A stretch of 64,000 nt of DNA from Minwuiaceae bacterium (GTDB lineage: Bacteria > Pseudomonadota > Alphaproteobacteria > Minwuiales > Minwuiaceae), in NCBI GenBank assembly GCA_028278525.1, contig JANQEE010000045.1, forward strand, positions 62,001 through 126,000, in the 5' to 3' direction. Made by a program: the position numbers and the translations under genes. How positions within the stretch are numbered: position 1 is the stretch's first letter; the number at the start of each line of letters is the position of its first letter. Under the pieces are notes generated by a model that worked only from the letters and a program-made list of their open reading frames with translations, had not been told where the DNA came from and did no database searches. Shown piece after piece: positions 9,736-19,399 of this stretch.

Positions 9736-11886
9736 TCAGCCTCGCGCGCGCTCCACCGAACTGATTGCCGGCTCGGCGCGCAGTGCCGCGATAATGTTGA
9801 TCAGATGTTTAACATCCCGGACTTCGATATCGATCGTCATCTCGAAAAAATCCGTCGACCGGTTGGTTATTTTCAGATTGTTGATATTGCCCAGGTTGCG
9901 GGCGATGACCGAGGTCAGACTGGACAGCGCGCCGGGCTCGTTCGCTACGATTGTCGTAATACGTCCCACATGGACGCCGGGATCGTCGTTGCTCACTTCC
10001 CAGGACACATCAACCCAGCGCTCCGGCGTCTCGACGAACTGCTCCAGCGTCTCGCAATCGATGGTGTGGATGGTAATGCCCTTGCCGCTGGTCACGATGC
10101 CGACGATCCGGTCGCCTGGCAACGGGTGGCAGCAACCGGCGAAATGCACCGCCATGCCGGGGATCAGTCCGCGGATCGGCACTGCGTGGCCGCGCCCGAC
10201 AAGCTTGTTGCGGACCCGCGCCAGCGGCACGACCTTGCCGAGGGCAGCCCTCAGGCGCTCGCCCGGGAACACGGCCTCCACCACCTGCCGACCGCTCAGC
10301 ACGCCACTGCCGACCGCGGCATAGAGGTCGGTGACCGACTTCTGTTTCAAAACCTTCAGTGCGGCATCCAGCCCTTTTTCGCTGAGTTCGTGCCCACCGG
10401 ACCGAAACGCCTTGTCGAGAATCTGCTGGCCGAGCTCGACATACTGCGCCCGCTGTTGCTGCCGGACGAAGCGCCGGATGGCCGACCGGGCCTTACCGGT
10501 CACGACGAAATTCTCCCAGGTCGGCGACGGCGTTTGGTTCTCCGACCGCAGGATATCGACCTGATCGCCGTTGTGCAGCGTCGCCCGGAGCGGCACAACC
10601 CGCCCGTTGACCTTGGCGCCGACGCAATGATTGCCCAGTTCGGTGTGCACCATGTAGGCGAAGTCGACAGGCGTCGCGCTGCTCGGCAGGGCGATCAGAT
10701 CGCCTTTCGGCGTAAAACAGAAAACCTGATCCTGGAACATGCTGAGTTTGGTGTGTTCCAGGAATTCCTCGGGGTCCGAGGCGTTCTCCAAAATCTCCAG
10801 CAGTTCCCGCAGCCAGCGATACTGCATGCCGTCGCGCAACGGTCCGTCATCGGTCTGCTTGTAGAGCCAATGCGCGGCGACGCCGTACTCGGCGATCTCG
10901 TGCATCTCGGCGGTTCGGATCTGCATTTCGATCCGCTGGCGCTCCGGCCCGATCACCGTCGTGTGCAAGGACCGGTAATTGTTCCGTTTCGGGGTCGAGA
11001 TGTAGTCCTTGAACAAACCCGGCACCATCGGATAGGCGCCGTGGATAACGCCGAGCGCCTTATAACAAGAGGCGGCATCGTCGACGATGATGCGGAACGC
11101 GATCACGTCGGACAACTGCTCGAACGAGATGTTCTTCAGTTCCATCTTGCGCCAGATGGAAAACGGCCGCTTCTGACGGCCCACCACCGTTGTCTCGATC
11201 CCGGCCGACGATAGCGTGTTTTTCAGCTCGTTCGCGATCCGGTCAATCAGGCCGGTGCCCGACGTGCGCAGGAATTCCAGGCGCTTCAGGATGGAGTCGC
11301 GGGCTTCTGCGTTCAGCACCTGGAAAGACAGGTCTTGCAACTCGTCCTTGATCTCGTGCATGCCGATGCGTTCGGCAAGCGGCGCGTAGATCTCCATGGT
11401 CTCCCGCGCAATGCGCTGGCGCTTCTCCTCGTTCTTGATATGCAACAGGGTCCGCATGTTGTGCAGCCGGTCGGCGAGCTTGACCAGCAGTACCCGGATA
11501 TCGTCGGACATGGCCAAAAGCAGCTTGCGGAAATTCTCCGCCTGCCGCTGCCGGTCCGATTGCAGTTCAAGTTTCGAAAGCTTGGTGACGCCGTCGACCA
11601 ATTTGGCGACGTCCAGTCCGAACTGGCTCTCCAGTTCGTCGTAGGTCGCGACCGTATCTTCCAGCGTGTCGTGCAGCAGCGCCGTGGCGATGGTCGCCGT
11701 ATCCAGCTTGTACTTGGTCAGGATACCGGCGACTTCGATCGGATGGGAAAAGTAGGGATCGCCCGACGCTCGGGTCTGGGTCCCGTGCGCCTTCATGGCG
11801 AACACGTAGGCGCGGTTCAAGAGGTCTTCGTCGGCATCCCGGTCATAGTCGAGCACCCGCTCGACAAGTTCCACCTGCCGCATCAT
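9736..11886 (-). CDS. rsh: Bifunctional (p)ppGpp synthetase/hydrolase, RelA/SpoT family
   Basis: This 716-residue Rsh makes and degrades the stringent-response alarmone. The HD hydrolase domain is intact (YFSHPIEVAGIL near residue 45 and HDTLEDT near 70). The synthetase domain has QKRPFSIWRKM, FRIIVDD and NNYRSLHTTVIG. A TGS domain and a C-terminal ACT domain follow. Both catalytic motifs being present marks it as the single bifunctional alphaproteobacterial enzyme. An adjacent second ATG three bases in (MMRQ) leaves the exact start open. Confidence 0.96.
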   Translation of the reverse strand: MMRQVELVERVLDYDRDADEDLLNRAYVFAMKAHGTQTRASGDPYFSHPIEVAGILTKYKLDTATIATALLHDTLEDTVATYDELESQFGLDVAKLVDGVTKLSKLELQSDRQRQAENFRKLLLAMSDDIRVLLVKLADRLHNMRTLLHIKNEEKRQRIARETMEIYAPLAERIGMHEIKDELQDLSFQVLNAEARDSILKRLEFLRTSGTGLIDRIANELKNTLSSAGIETTVVGRQKRPFSIWRKMELKNISFEQLSDVIAFRIIVDDAASCYKALGVIHGAYPMVPGLFKDYISTPKRNNYRSLHTTVIGPERQRIEMQIRTAEMHEIAEYGVAAHWLYKQTDDGPLRDGMQYRWLRELLEILENASDPEEFLEHTKLSMFQDQVFCFTPKGDLIALPSSATPVDFAYMVHTELGNHCVGAKVNGRVVPLRATLHNGDQVDILRSENQTPSPTWENFVVTGKARSAIRRFVRQQQRAQYVELGQQILDKAFRSGGHELSEKGLDAALKVLKQKSVTDLYAAVGSGVLSGRQVVEAVFPGERLRAALGKVVPLARVRNKLVGRGHAVPIRGLIPGMAVHFAGCCHPLPGDRIVGIVTSGKGITIHTIDCETLEQFVETPERWVDVSWEVSNDDPGVHVGRITTIVANEPGALSSLTSVIARNLGNINNLKITNRSTDFFEMTIDIEVRDVKHLINIIAALRAEPAISSVERARG

Positions 11887-11991
11887 GCCGGCCTACCCGG
11901 CCGCGCGGTTGCGGCATCGAACCTGATTTCGGATTCTAGGGTGAGCGGCTGCCGGCCGACTGGGAGAACGGCTGTTCCGTCGGGTCGCGTG

Positions 11992-12405
11992 CTAAGCGTC
12001 CTCTTTACCTGGTCCATCGGCGTCATCGTCCTCGGCGGCCGGTGCCGCCGGCGCTTCGGCAGCCGCGATCGCGACATCTTCCGGCGACGGCGCCACTTCC
12101 GCGTCCGGCGATGAACTCAAACCGGCCAGTTCGCGGCGCATCAGCAACTCCAGGTCGTCCTCTTCCGGCTCGTCCTGCTCGACATGCCGTTGCAGGCCGC
12201 TGATCATGCTGTTGCGCAGTTCGTCCAGATCGACAGTTGTATCGGCGATCTCGCGCAGGGCAATGACCGGGTTCTTGTCCTTGTCGCGGTCCACCGTAAT
12301 CGGGGCACCGCCGGAAATCTCGCGGGCCCGCTGGGACGCGATCATGACCAATTCGAAGCGGTTCGGGATCTGAACGACGCAGTCCTCAACTGTCACGCGG
12401 GCCAT
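11992..12405 (-). CDS. rpoZ: RNA polymerase omega subunit
   Basis: Omega assists folding of beta-prime and assembly of RNA polymerase. The 137-residue protein starts [21 protein letters not shown], with RAREI and [13 protein letters not shown], the standard omega core (residues 1-75). It is followed by a long acidic, alanine/proline-rich tail typical of alphaproteobacterial RpoZ. Position just upstream of rsh is the conserved rpoZ-spoT arrangement. Confidence 0.96.
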   Translation of the reverse strand: MARVTVEDCVVQIPNRFELVMIASQRAREISGGAPITVDRDKDKNPVIALREIADTTVDLDELRNSMISGLQRHVEQDEPEEDDLELLMRRELAGLSSSPDAEVAPSPEDVAIAAAEAPAAPAAEDDDADGPGKEDA

Positions 12406-12575
12406 TTACCAAAATCTCCATATCTTTCACCGGGTTCCATAAATATGCTCTCAGCCCGCCGAAGGCAAGCATGTCACTGCGCCGGAGGCGAATCCGGCCA
12501 AGTAACTGGACATCTGTCCAAAAATGCGTCTGACGGCGCATTTTCGCGGGCCGGCAGGGCATTCTTGAACAGACA

Positions 12576-13100
12576 CTACGAGACTTGGCTCCCCTTCTCG
12601 GGCAGCAATTCGGCCATCTGGGTCGGGTCCAAGCGGGCAATCATGGTATCCATGCCGATACCCAATCTGGGGTGACGCCAATTCGGTACCAATTCGGCCA
12701 TCGGCAGCAGCACGAAGGCCCGCTGATGCATACGCGGATGCGGCAGCACCAGACCGTCGGCCGAGCCGGCCTCGGGTCGCACTAAGTCATTGAAAGAAAT
12801 CAAATCCAAATCTACTATACGTGGCTCGAGCCTGCGGTGCCGGACGCGGCCGAAACGGGCCTCGACCTCATGCAGCGTGGCAAGAAGGGTCTCCGCAGAA
12901 AGACCCGTGGCGACTTCAGCCACGCCGTTGACGAACCAGGGCTGGTCAGACAGAGGTACCGGTGCCGTGCGATACCAGCGAGAACGCCTGACGACCGAGA
13001 CCCCGTATTCTTCGAGCAGCGCCAAAGCAGCGGACAAGGTCGCGACCGGCGGGCCGAATTTCGGGTGCGGCAAATTGGCGCCCATGGCGACAAATATCAA
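12576..13100 (-). CDS. folK: HPPK, 6-hydroxymethyl-7,8-dihydropterin pyrophosphokinase
   Basis: FolK transfers pyrophosphate from ATP to hydroxymethyl-dihydropterin in folate synthesis. The 174-residue protein has the expected N-terminal MIFVAMGANLP, the central PWFVNGVAEV and the signature RRLEPRIVDLDLISF, then LPHPRMHQRAFVLLPMAEL. Length is normal (150-180). It is separated from rpoZ by 170 bases and faces away from the NYN-domain gene across a 181-base divergent region. Confidence 0.95.
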   Translation of the reverse strand: MIFVAMGANLPHPKFGPPVATLSAALALLEEYGVSVVRRSRWYRTAPVPLSDQPWFVNGVAEVATGLSAETLLATLHEVEARFGRVRHRRLEPRIVDLDLISFNDLVRPEAGSADGLVLPHPRMHQRAFVLLPMAELVPNWRHPRLGIGMDTMIARLDPTQMAELLPEKGSQVS

Positions 13101-13281
13101 TTTATGCCTCTCTGGTCGGGTCTTAGACCTTGTTCGAACGGGCCAGCGAAATAGATTAGAATTACATCAAACGCAAGTTCATTGGCGATGCAGCCGGATT
13201 ACACCGGCCGACCCGGCTCTCCAAAAAATGAAATCTGGCGATTTGAAGCCTAGACCGAGTAGTCACAAGGAGTTTTGAGGG

Positions 13282-13887
13282 ATGATTTTTTATCCGCAGG
13301 AGCGGCTGGCGCTTTTCATAGACGGGTCGAATTTGTACGCGGCGGCCCGCGCGCTGGGATTTGATATCGACTACAAGAAATTGCTCGAAGAGTTTTCTGC
13401 CAAGGGCCATCTGGTTCGCGCCTTCTATTACACCGCCCTGATCGAAGACCAGGAATATTCCCCCATCCGCCCGTTGGTCGACTGGCTCGACTATAACGGC
13501 TACACCATGGTCACCAAGCCGACCAAGGAATACACAGACGCCAGCGGCCGGCGGAAGATCAAAGGAAACATGGACATCGAACTGGCGATCGATGTCATGG
13601 AAATGGTCGAGCATCTGGATCATGTGGTCCTGTTCTCCGGCGACGGCGACTTCCGACGCCTGGTGGAAGCCGTGCAGCGACGCGGCCGTCGGGCCAGCGT
13701 GGTCAGTACCGTTCGATCCCAGCCACCGATGGTCGCCGACGAACTGCGCCGGCAGGCCGACAATTTCCTGGAGTTGCAGGATCTTGCGCCGCGCATCTCG
13801 CGCGACATGCCGCGCGATGCGACGCCGCGCCCGATCTATGACGAAGACGAAGACGACGATCCGCACGGGTACCGGGATACGGCATGA
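13282..13887 (+). CDS. NYN domain (LabA/DUF88-type) protein
   Basis: The 201-residue protein has the PIN-like NYN nuclease fold of the LabA/DUF88 group. Acidic motifs are visible in ALFIDGSNLYAAA (residues about 10-22), NMDIELAIDVMEM and LFSGDGDFRRLV; these Asp residues would bind metal. The tail is acidic (DEDEDDD). NYN proteins are thought to act on RNA, but the biochemical role of this subgroup is unsettled. A likely ribosome site AAGGAG lies just before the ATG. It overlaps the downstream uracil-DNA glycosylase gene by four bases, indicating co-transcription. Confidence 0.92.
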   Translation: MIFYPQERLALFIDGSNLYAAARALGFDIDYKKLLEEFSAKGHLVRAFYYTALIEDQEYSPIRPLVDWLDYNGYTMVTKPTKEYTDASGRRKIKGNMDIELAIDVMEMVEHLDHVVLFSGDGDFRRLVEAVQRRGRRASVVSTVRSQPPMVADELRRQADNFLELQDLAPRISRDMPRDATPRPIYDEDEDDDPHGYRDTA

Positions 13888-14540
13888 CGGCATTATCGGC
13901 GGAGGGCCAACCGCCACTGGATTGCGCCTTGTGCGACCGCCTGGCGGCGTTTCGCAACGATAACCGGAACAAGTTCCCCGAATTCTACAACAGCCCGGTC
14001 CATTCCTTCGGCGATGATCAGGCCCGTCTACTGATCGTCGGCCTGGCCCCGGGCCTGCGTGGCGCCAACCGCACGGGCCGCCCGTTCACCGGCGACTATG
14101 CGGGCGACCTGCTCTATCCGACGCTGGTCGAATTCGGGTTCGCCGACGGCACCTACGGCGCCGACCCGGATGACGGCCTGACCCTGCGCGATTGTCGGAT
14201 TACCAACGCGGTCCGCTGCGTCCCGCCGGAAAACAAACCGACCGGGCCGGAGATAAACACCTGCCGCCCGTTCCTGGCCGCCGAGATTGAGGCGATGCCG
14301 CGCATCACCGCGATACTTGGACTGGGCCTCATCGCCCACAACGCGGTGCTGGCGACGATGGGCGAGAAACGGTCGGCGTATAAATTCGTGCACGGCGCGC
14401 GGCACACTCTCGCATCCGGCGTTACGCTGTTCGACAGCTATCACTGTTCCCGTTACAACGTGAACACTCGCCGACTGACGACGGAAATGTTCCACGATGT
14501 CGTGGGTTCGATCCGCTCGTTCCTCGCTCCCGACGGTTAA
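13884..14540 (+). CDS. Uracil-DNA glycosylase, family 5-like (UDGb), Fe-S type
   Basis: The 218-residue protein has the family 4/5 UDG layout. An N-terminal CALC cysteine pair (about residues 14-17) and a later RCVPPENKPTGPEINTC pair could hold a 4Fe-4S cluster. Motif A is GLAPGLRGANRTGRPF, close to the family 5 form, which lacks the usual catalytic Asp or Asn at this position. Motif B reads SYHCSRYNVNT instead of the common HPS form. It would remove uracil or deaminated bases from DNA. The ATG overlaps the stop of the upstream NYN gene. Confidence 0.88.
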   Translation: MTALSAEGQPPLDCALCDRLAAFRNDNRNKFPEFYNSPVHSFGDDQARLLIVGLAPGLRGANRTGRPFTGDYAGDLLYPTLVEFGFADGTYGADPDDGLTLRDCRITNAVRCVPPENKPTGPEINTCRPFLAAEIEAMPRITAILGLGLIAHNAVLATMGEKRSAYKFVHGARHTLASGVTLFDSYHCSRYNVNTRRLTTEMFHDVVGSIRSFLAPDG

Positions 14541-14561
14541 ATCCGCAGGGCCAGCTTCCCG

Positions 14562-15017
14562 TTAGCCCTTGGCCCGCATCAAACGTTGCTTCTGGCGCTG
14601 CCAGTCGCGATCTTTGATAGTCTGTCGCTTGTCGTGCAGCTTTTTGCCGCGCGCGACGGCGAGTTCCAGCTTGGCGACGCCACGATCGTTGAAATAGAGC
14701 TTGAGCGGCACCAGGGTCATCCCGCCCTGTTTGGCCAGTCCCAGAAAAGTCTCGAGCTGCTTCTTGTGCAGCAGCAGTTTGCGCGGACGGCGCGGTTCAT
14801 GGTTGTACCGGTTGCCGCTCTTGTATTCCGGGATGTGCGCATTGATCAGCCAGAGCTCACCGTCGGCCGGCGCCGCATAAGCTTCGGCGATGTTGGCACG
14901 GCCTTCGCGCAGCGCTTTGACTTCCGTGCCGGTCAGGACCAACCCTGCCTCGACGGATTCCTCGATCGCGTAGTTGAAACGGGCTTTGCGGTTGTCCGCA
15001 ATCAGACGGCGCACCAT
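14562..15017 (-). CDS. smpB: SsrA-binding protein
   Basis: SmpB binds tmRNA and brings it to stalled ribosomes for trans-translation. I chose ATG at 15017 ([20 protein letters not shown]), which gives 151 residues, the family norm; the frame continues upstream without homology. Visible signatures are the N-terminal [22 protein letters not shown], and the basic C-terminal tail [17 protein letters not shown] that enters the decoding site. It is 31 bases downstream of dapA, a frequent alphaproteobacterial pair. Confidence 0.97.
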   Translation of the reverse strand: MVRRLIADNRKARFNYAIEESVEAGLVLTGTEVKALREGRANIAEAYAAPADGELWLINAHIPEYKSGNRYNHEPRRPRKLLLHKKQLETFLGLAKQGGMTLVPLKLYFNDRGVAKLELAVARGKKLHDKRQTIKDRDWQRQKQRLMRAKG

Positions 15018-15048
15018 GGTCGACACTTTGCCAGCCGTCTGCGGGCCG

Positions 15049-15924
15049 TCAGTTGAGCAGGCCGGCGGACCGCATCGCGGTTTGGACCGTCTGCTTGGTT
15101 TGTTCTGCAATCGGCGCCAGCGGCAGCCGCGTGTCCGGCGAGCATTTGTCGAGCAGGCTGGCCGCATACTTCACCGGGCCAGGGCTGGACTCGACGAACA
15201 GAGCCTCGTGCAGCGGCATCAACCGGTCCTGATAACTCAGCGCCGTCTTGAAATCGCTCGCCATGCAGGCTTCCTGGAACGCCGCGCAATCCTTCGGCGC
15301 CGCGTTCGCGGTGACCGATATGCAGCCATGTCCGCCATGCGCCATCTGCGCCAGCGCCGTACCATCCTCGCCGGATAGCTGGATGAAGTCCTCGCCGCAG
15401 GCGAGCCGTTGCTGGCTCACTCGGTCAAGCTTCGCCGTGGCGTCCTTGACGCCGACGATGTTCGGCAGCTTGGTCAGGGACGCCATGGTCTCGACCGACA
15501 TGTCGATGACCGACCGCGGCGGAATGTTGTAGATGATCAACGGCAGGTCGACCGCATCGTTGATGGCTTTGTAATGCGCATACAGGCCGGCCTGGGTCGG
15601 CTTGTTGTAGTACGGGGTCACGACCAGCGCGGCATCGGCACCGGCCTGTTTGGCGTGCCGGGTCAGCATGATCGCCTCGTCGGTACTGTTCGATCCGGTA
15701 CCGGCGATCACCGGGACTCTGCCGTTCACGGACTCGATGCACAATTCCACCACGCGCATATGCTCGTCATGGCTCAAAGTCGGCGATTCGCCGGTGGTGC
15801 CGCAAGGCACCACGCCGTGGCTGCCTTCGGTCACCTGCCAATCGACGAAATCCTGGAAAGCCTTCTCGTCGACGCCGCCATCCCGGAATGGCGTGATCAG
15901 TGCCGTGATAGAGCCTTTGAACAT
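15049..15924 (-). CDS. dapA: 4-hydroxy-tetrahydrodipicolinate synthase
   Basis: DapA condenses pyruvate with aspartate semialdehyde in lysine/diaminopimelate synthesis. The 291-residue TIM barrel starts [19 protein letters not shown] at an ATG (15924) with a strong AGGAGG site upstream. Key features are GTTGESPTL, the tyrosine region IIYNIPPRS, and the Schiff-base lysine in NIVGVKDAT. It is divergent from the lytic transglycosylase gene across 182 bases and leads into smpB. Confidence 0.95.
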   Translation of the reverse strand: MFKGSITALITPFRDGGVDEKAFQDFVDWQVTEGSHGVVPCGTTGESPTLSHDEHMRVVELCIESVNGRVPVIAGTGSNSTDEAIMLTRHAKQAGADAALVVTPYYNKPTQAGLYAHYKAINDAVDLPLIIYNIPPRSVIDMSVETMASLTKLPNIVGVKDATAKLDRVSQQRLACGEDFIQLSGEDGTALAQMAHGGHGCISVTANAAPKDCAAFQEACMASDFKTALSYQDRLMPLHEALFVESSPGPVKYAASLLDKCSPDTRLPLAPIAEQTKQTVQTAMRSAGLLN

Positions 15925-16106
15925 CGAATTCCTCCTAAACCGCAATGGTTTAAGTGCTTATCATAATGTTAGCAGTTTATTGACCATAATCCGGTCAAGC
16001 TGGCGCGACAACTGGCGGGCCCGCGGGGTTTATGTGTTTTGCCAGCCGAACGGGCGCTCCTTATATTACGGAAAAGCTCGCAAAGCTACGGTCTCGGAGA
16101 TTCTGA

Positions 16107-18638
16107 TTGCTGCGATGGAGCGTCTGGTTGGGAGGGTGCATCTCGCTGGCGTGCGTCGCCCTCGCGGCCAGTCCGGATGGGAATCGGCCCGTTCCGATGG
16201 ACGAACGGGTGTTTACTGCGCCGTCGCTGGCCAAACCGGCGACCGCCGACAACGATGTCATAACCGATAGCGACCTGGCGACGTATCCGACGCTGTCTCC
16301 CGCCGCCGGAATCCCATCCGTTTTTCGGCCGCCGCCTATCGACGACCGTCTTTGGACATCGACATCGCTACCGGTGCTCCAACCGACGACTGCTGTTGAC
16401 GATCTGGGGGCCTTAACCGGATCGGAAACACGTCCGCGGACACCCGCTAAATCGATTTCCCGGCCGCCACCGATGGACGACCGCCTGTGGACACAGACCT
16501 TGCCGCCGGTCGACTACTCACCGATGCCGAAATCCAGGCCAATCTGGGATCTGGTCGGCGACGAACCGCTGGTAGCCGCGGAGCGGATACCCAAGCCAAA
16601 GCCCGACATATACCGGGCCAACGACCCGCGCCCTCGCCTGCTGAGCGCCGCGGACCACAAGATCTACGCCAGGGCGTTCAAGGAAACCCGCAACCGCCAC
16701 TATCGCCGCGCCATCGCAATCGCCAAGCGGGCGACGGACCCCCTGCCGGCCAAGGTCATCGCCTGGACCTGGATGACCGACCGGGATTCGGACGCCCCCT
16801 TCGCCAGGGTACGGGATTTCATGTCGGCCAACCCGCATTGGCCGGGCCTTTCCAAACTGCAAACCCGTGCGGAAAAGGCCATAAACAACAAAGTCTCCGA
16901 CGCCGAAGCCCTTGCCTGGTTCAGCGTTCGGCCGCCCAAGACCGGTCCGGGCATGCGCCGGTACGGCGAGGCCCTGCTCCGGTCGGGAGATCGGGAAGCC
17001 GGCCGGCAATGGATCAAGCGCGCCTGGATAGAAGGCAACTTCCCGCGCCGCGACGAAAGCCTGTTCTACCGGCAACACAAGGGGATGCTTGAGCCCGAGG
17101 ATAATGTGGCCCGGCTCGACCGGTTGATCTGGGACCGCCAACGCAGCGCGTCGGCACGCATGCTGCGCCGCGTCGATAAACGGACCAAGGTCCTGGCCGA
17201 GGCGCGCATGAAGCTGATGAACTCGGCAGGCGGCGTCGACGCGGCGATCGAAAAAGTCCCGGCGGACCTGCAGGCCGACCCAGGCCTGATCTACGAACGA
17301 ATTCGCTGGCGGCGGCAGCGGCGCATGCACGACGGCGCGCAGGAACTGCTGCTGGCAACGCCGGCCGAAACGGTCCGCCCCGACAAGTGGTGGCGCGAAC
17401 GCCGGATCCAGGTCCGCAAGCTGCTGCTGCTCGGCCACATCAGCGACGCATACCGCATGGCCAGCAGCCATCATCTCACCCCAGGCAGATACCTCGCGGA
17501 AGCCGAATTCCTATCCGGCTGGATCGCCTTGCGGTTCCTGTCCGACAGCGAGGTGGCTCTGCGCCACTTCCGCCGCCTTTATGAGAATGTCAGCTTCCCG
17601 GTCAGCCGCGCACGCGGCGCCTATTGGTCGGCCCGGGCGGCCGAAACGCAGAACATGCCCCTGGTAGCCGTCGCCTGGTACCGCAAGGCAGCCGAGCATC
17701 CGACAACCTACTACGGCCAACTCGCGTTCCTGCGGCTCGGCTGGGGCGACGCTTTCCAATTGCCCGAGCCGGTACCGGATCCGACTGAGGCGGAGCTTGC
17801 GGCGTTTGAAGACGACGAACTGGTTAGGATCATTCGCCGGCTGACCGAGCTGGATGTCGAAGACCGGGCCAAACCGTTCATTCAGCGACTGGTCGATTTG
17901 TCCAAGAGCCCGACGGACCATCTGATGGTGGCGCAGTTGGCCGGAAACCTGGCGCTGCCGCATATGGCGGTGATGTCGTCCAAACGGTCCGCCCGGCGCG
18001 GCGTTATCCTGGTCAACGAGAGCTATCCCGAGATCCCGGTGCTGCGGCAGGTCAATCCGGCCGCCGAACTGTCTCTGGTCCACGCCCTCGCCCGCCAGGA
18101 GAGCGAGTTCAATCCGAGGGCCAAAAGCCGCGTCGGCGCGCGTGGGCTGATGCAGTTGATGCCGACCACGGCGAAGCGGGTCGCCCGCAGCCTTAGGGTC
18201 GGCTACCGCCGCGACCGCCTGCTGACAGACCCGTTCTACAACGCCCGCCTGGGCAGCCACTATCTCAACGGACTGGTCGAGCGATACGACGGCTCCTACG
18301 CACTGGCGCTTGCCGCCTACAACGCCGGCGAAGGCCGCGTGCGGCGCTGGCTTCGCGATTGGGGCGACCCGCGGAAGGGCGACATCGACCCGGTCGACTG
18401 GGTCGAACTCATCCCGTTCACCGAAACCCGCAACTACGTTCAACGGGTTCTTGAGGGTGTGCAGATCTACCGCCACCGACTTTCGGAGACCGGGAGCATG
18501 CCGCTTAGGCTGGCGGAGGATCTGACAGGCCGGCGGCAGATCGGTATGGCCGACGGGTGCGAGGGGTCGCTAATACCGACCGATGGTGCCCCGATACCCG
18601 ACGACTGCGAAGGCGGACCCGACTCCGCCTCCTACTGA
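16107..18638 (+). CDS. Soluble lytic murein transglycosylase, Slt70-like, with N-terminal repeats
   Basis: An 843-residue periplasmic enzyme that would cleave peptidoglycan, leaving 1,6-anhydro-MurNAc ends. It begins with TTG at 16107, behind a GGAGA site, and a hydrophobic signal peptide (residues about 4-20, with a likely ALA cleavage site). A long helical superhelix like Slt70 fills the middle. The C-terminal SLT domain has ARQESEFNPRAKS with the catalytic Glu near residue 666, GLMQLMPTTA and ALAAYNAGEGRV. The region after the signal peptide holds three copies of a Pro-rich motif, RPxPMDDRLWT-like, at residues 27-37, 74-84 and 119-129, not typical of Slt. It is the first of a plus-strand run, 68 bases before the HAD gene. 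Confidence 0.93.
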   Translation: MLRWSVWLGGCISLACVALAASPDGNRPVPMDERVFTAPSLAKPATADNDVITDSDLATYPTLSPAAGIPSVFRPPPIDDRLWTSTSLPVLQPTTAVDDLGALTGSETRPRTPAKSISRPPPMDDRLWTQTLPPVDYSPMPKSRPIWDLVGDEPLVAAERIPKPKPDIYRANDPRPRLLSAADHKIYARAFKETRNRHYRRAIAIAKRATDPLPAKVIAWTWMTDRDSDAPFARVRDFMSANPHWPGLSKLQTRAEKAINNKVSDAEALAWFSVRPPKTGPGMRRYGEALLRSGDREAGRQWIKRAWIEGNFPRRDESLFYRQHKGMLEPEDNVARLDRLIWDRQRSASARMLRRVDKRTKVLAEARMKLMNSAGGVDAAIEKVPADLQADPGLIYERIRWRRQRRMHDGAQELLLATPAETVRPDKWWRERRIQVRKLLLLGHISDAYRMASSHHLTPGRYLAEAEFLSGWIALRFLSDSEVALRHFRRLYENVSFPVSRARGAYWSARAAETQNMPLVAVAWYRKAAEHPTTYYGQLAFLRLGWGDAFQLPEPVPDPTEAELAAFEDDELVRIIRRLTELDVEDRAKPFIQRLVDLSKSPTDHLMVAQLAGNLALPHMAVMSSKRSARRGVILVNESYPEIPVLRQVNPAAELSLVHALARQESEFNPRAKSRVGARGLMQLMPTTAKRVARSLRVGYRRDRLLTDPFYNARLGSHYLNGLVERYDGSYALALAAYNAGEGRVRRWLRDWGDPRKGDIDPVDWVELIPFTETRNYVQRVLEGVQIYRHRLSETGSMPLRLAEDLTGRRQIGMADGCEGSLIPTDGAPIPDDCEGGPDSASY

Positions 18639-18706
18639 CATCCCGCCCCCGCTGCGCTACGGTCCCGGCAATCGACATCAACACGCGACGGGAACGGTAA
18701 GACGGC

Positions 18707-19396
18707 ATGACCGAAACGCGCCTACCGAACATAGAAGCCTGCGTCTTCGACGCCTACGGGACGCTGTTCGACGTCAACGCCGCGGCGGCGCACAAGGCGG
18801 AACAGCTCGGCGACAAATGGCAGCCGTTGGCCGAACTCTGGCGAGCAAAGCAGTTGCAATACACATGGCTTCGCGCACTGATGGACCGTCATGCCGATTT
18901 CTGGCAGGTCACCGGCGACGCGCTGGATTTCGCGATGAGCAGCCTCGGCATAGAGGACGCGGCCTTACGCGAAGAGCTGATGGAACTCTACCTCCGACTG
19001 GATGCTTATCCGGAAGCGAAGCGAACGCTGGAGACCCTGAAGGCCGGCGGAAAGAAACTTGCCATCCTGTCGAACGGCTCGCCTGCGATGCTGCAGTCGG
19101 CCGTCGAGAATGCCGGGCTTGGGGATGTCCTTGACGCCGTTTACTCGGTCGAAAGCGTCGGCATCTACAAGCCGCACGCCTCCGTCTACGACTTGGCGGT
19201 CAAAGGTCTCGGCCTGGAACCGGACCGCATCTCGTTTCAGTCGTCGAACGCCTGGGACGCCTTCGGCGCCCGCAACTTCGGCTTCCGCGTGGTCTGGATC
19301 AACCGCTTCGGCCAGGCCGCCGAACGCCTGCCGGAAACCCCGGATGCGATGATCTCCGACCTCACGGGGCTGCCGTCCATCGTACTGTCGGACTGA
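18707..19396 (+). CDS. Haloacid dehalogenase type II (HAD superfamily)
   Basis: A 229-residue HAD hydrolase of the (S)-2-haloacid dehalogenase subgroup. The nucleophile motif is CVFDAYGTLFDV (Asp about 15), followed by a helical cap with LWRAKQLQYTWLR, motif II ILSNGSP, the motif III lysine region SVGIYKPH, and SSNAWDAFGA. The FDAYGTLFDV and LRAxQLxYTW features are diagnostic for L-2-haloacid dehalogenases, which hydrolyse 2-haloalkanoic acids to 2-hydroxyacids. It lies directly upstream of a serine/threonine dehydratase gene, three bases apart, suggesting coexpression. Confidence 0.92.
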   Translation: MTETRLPNIEACVFDAYGTLFDVNAAAAHKAEQLGDKWQPLAELWRAKQLQYTWLRALMDRHADFWQVTGDALDFAMSSLGIEDAALREELMELYLRLDAYPEAKRTLETLKAGGKKLAILSNGSPAMLQSAVENAGLGDVLDAVYSVESVGIYKPHASVYDLAVKGLGLEPDRISFQSSNAWDAFGARNFGFRVVWINRFGQAAERLPETPDAMISDLTGLPSIVLSD

Positions 19397-19399
19397 ACG

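Noticed and set aside
8554-11214. 886-codon plus-strand open frame opposite DUF2062, pyrE and rsh
   Set aside because: Antisense shadow across three conserved genes; no domain recognisable.
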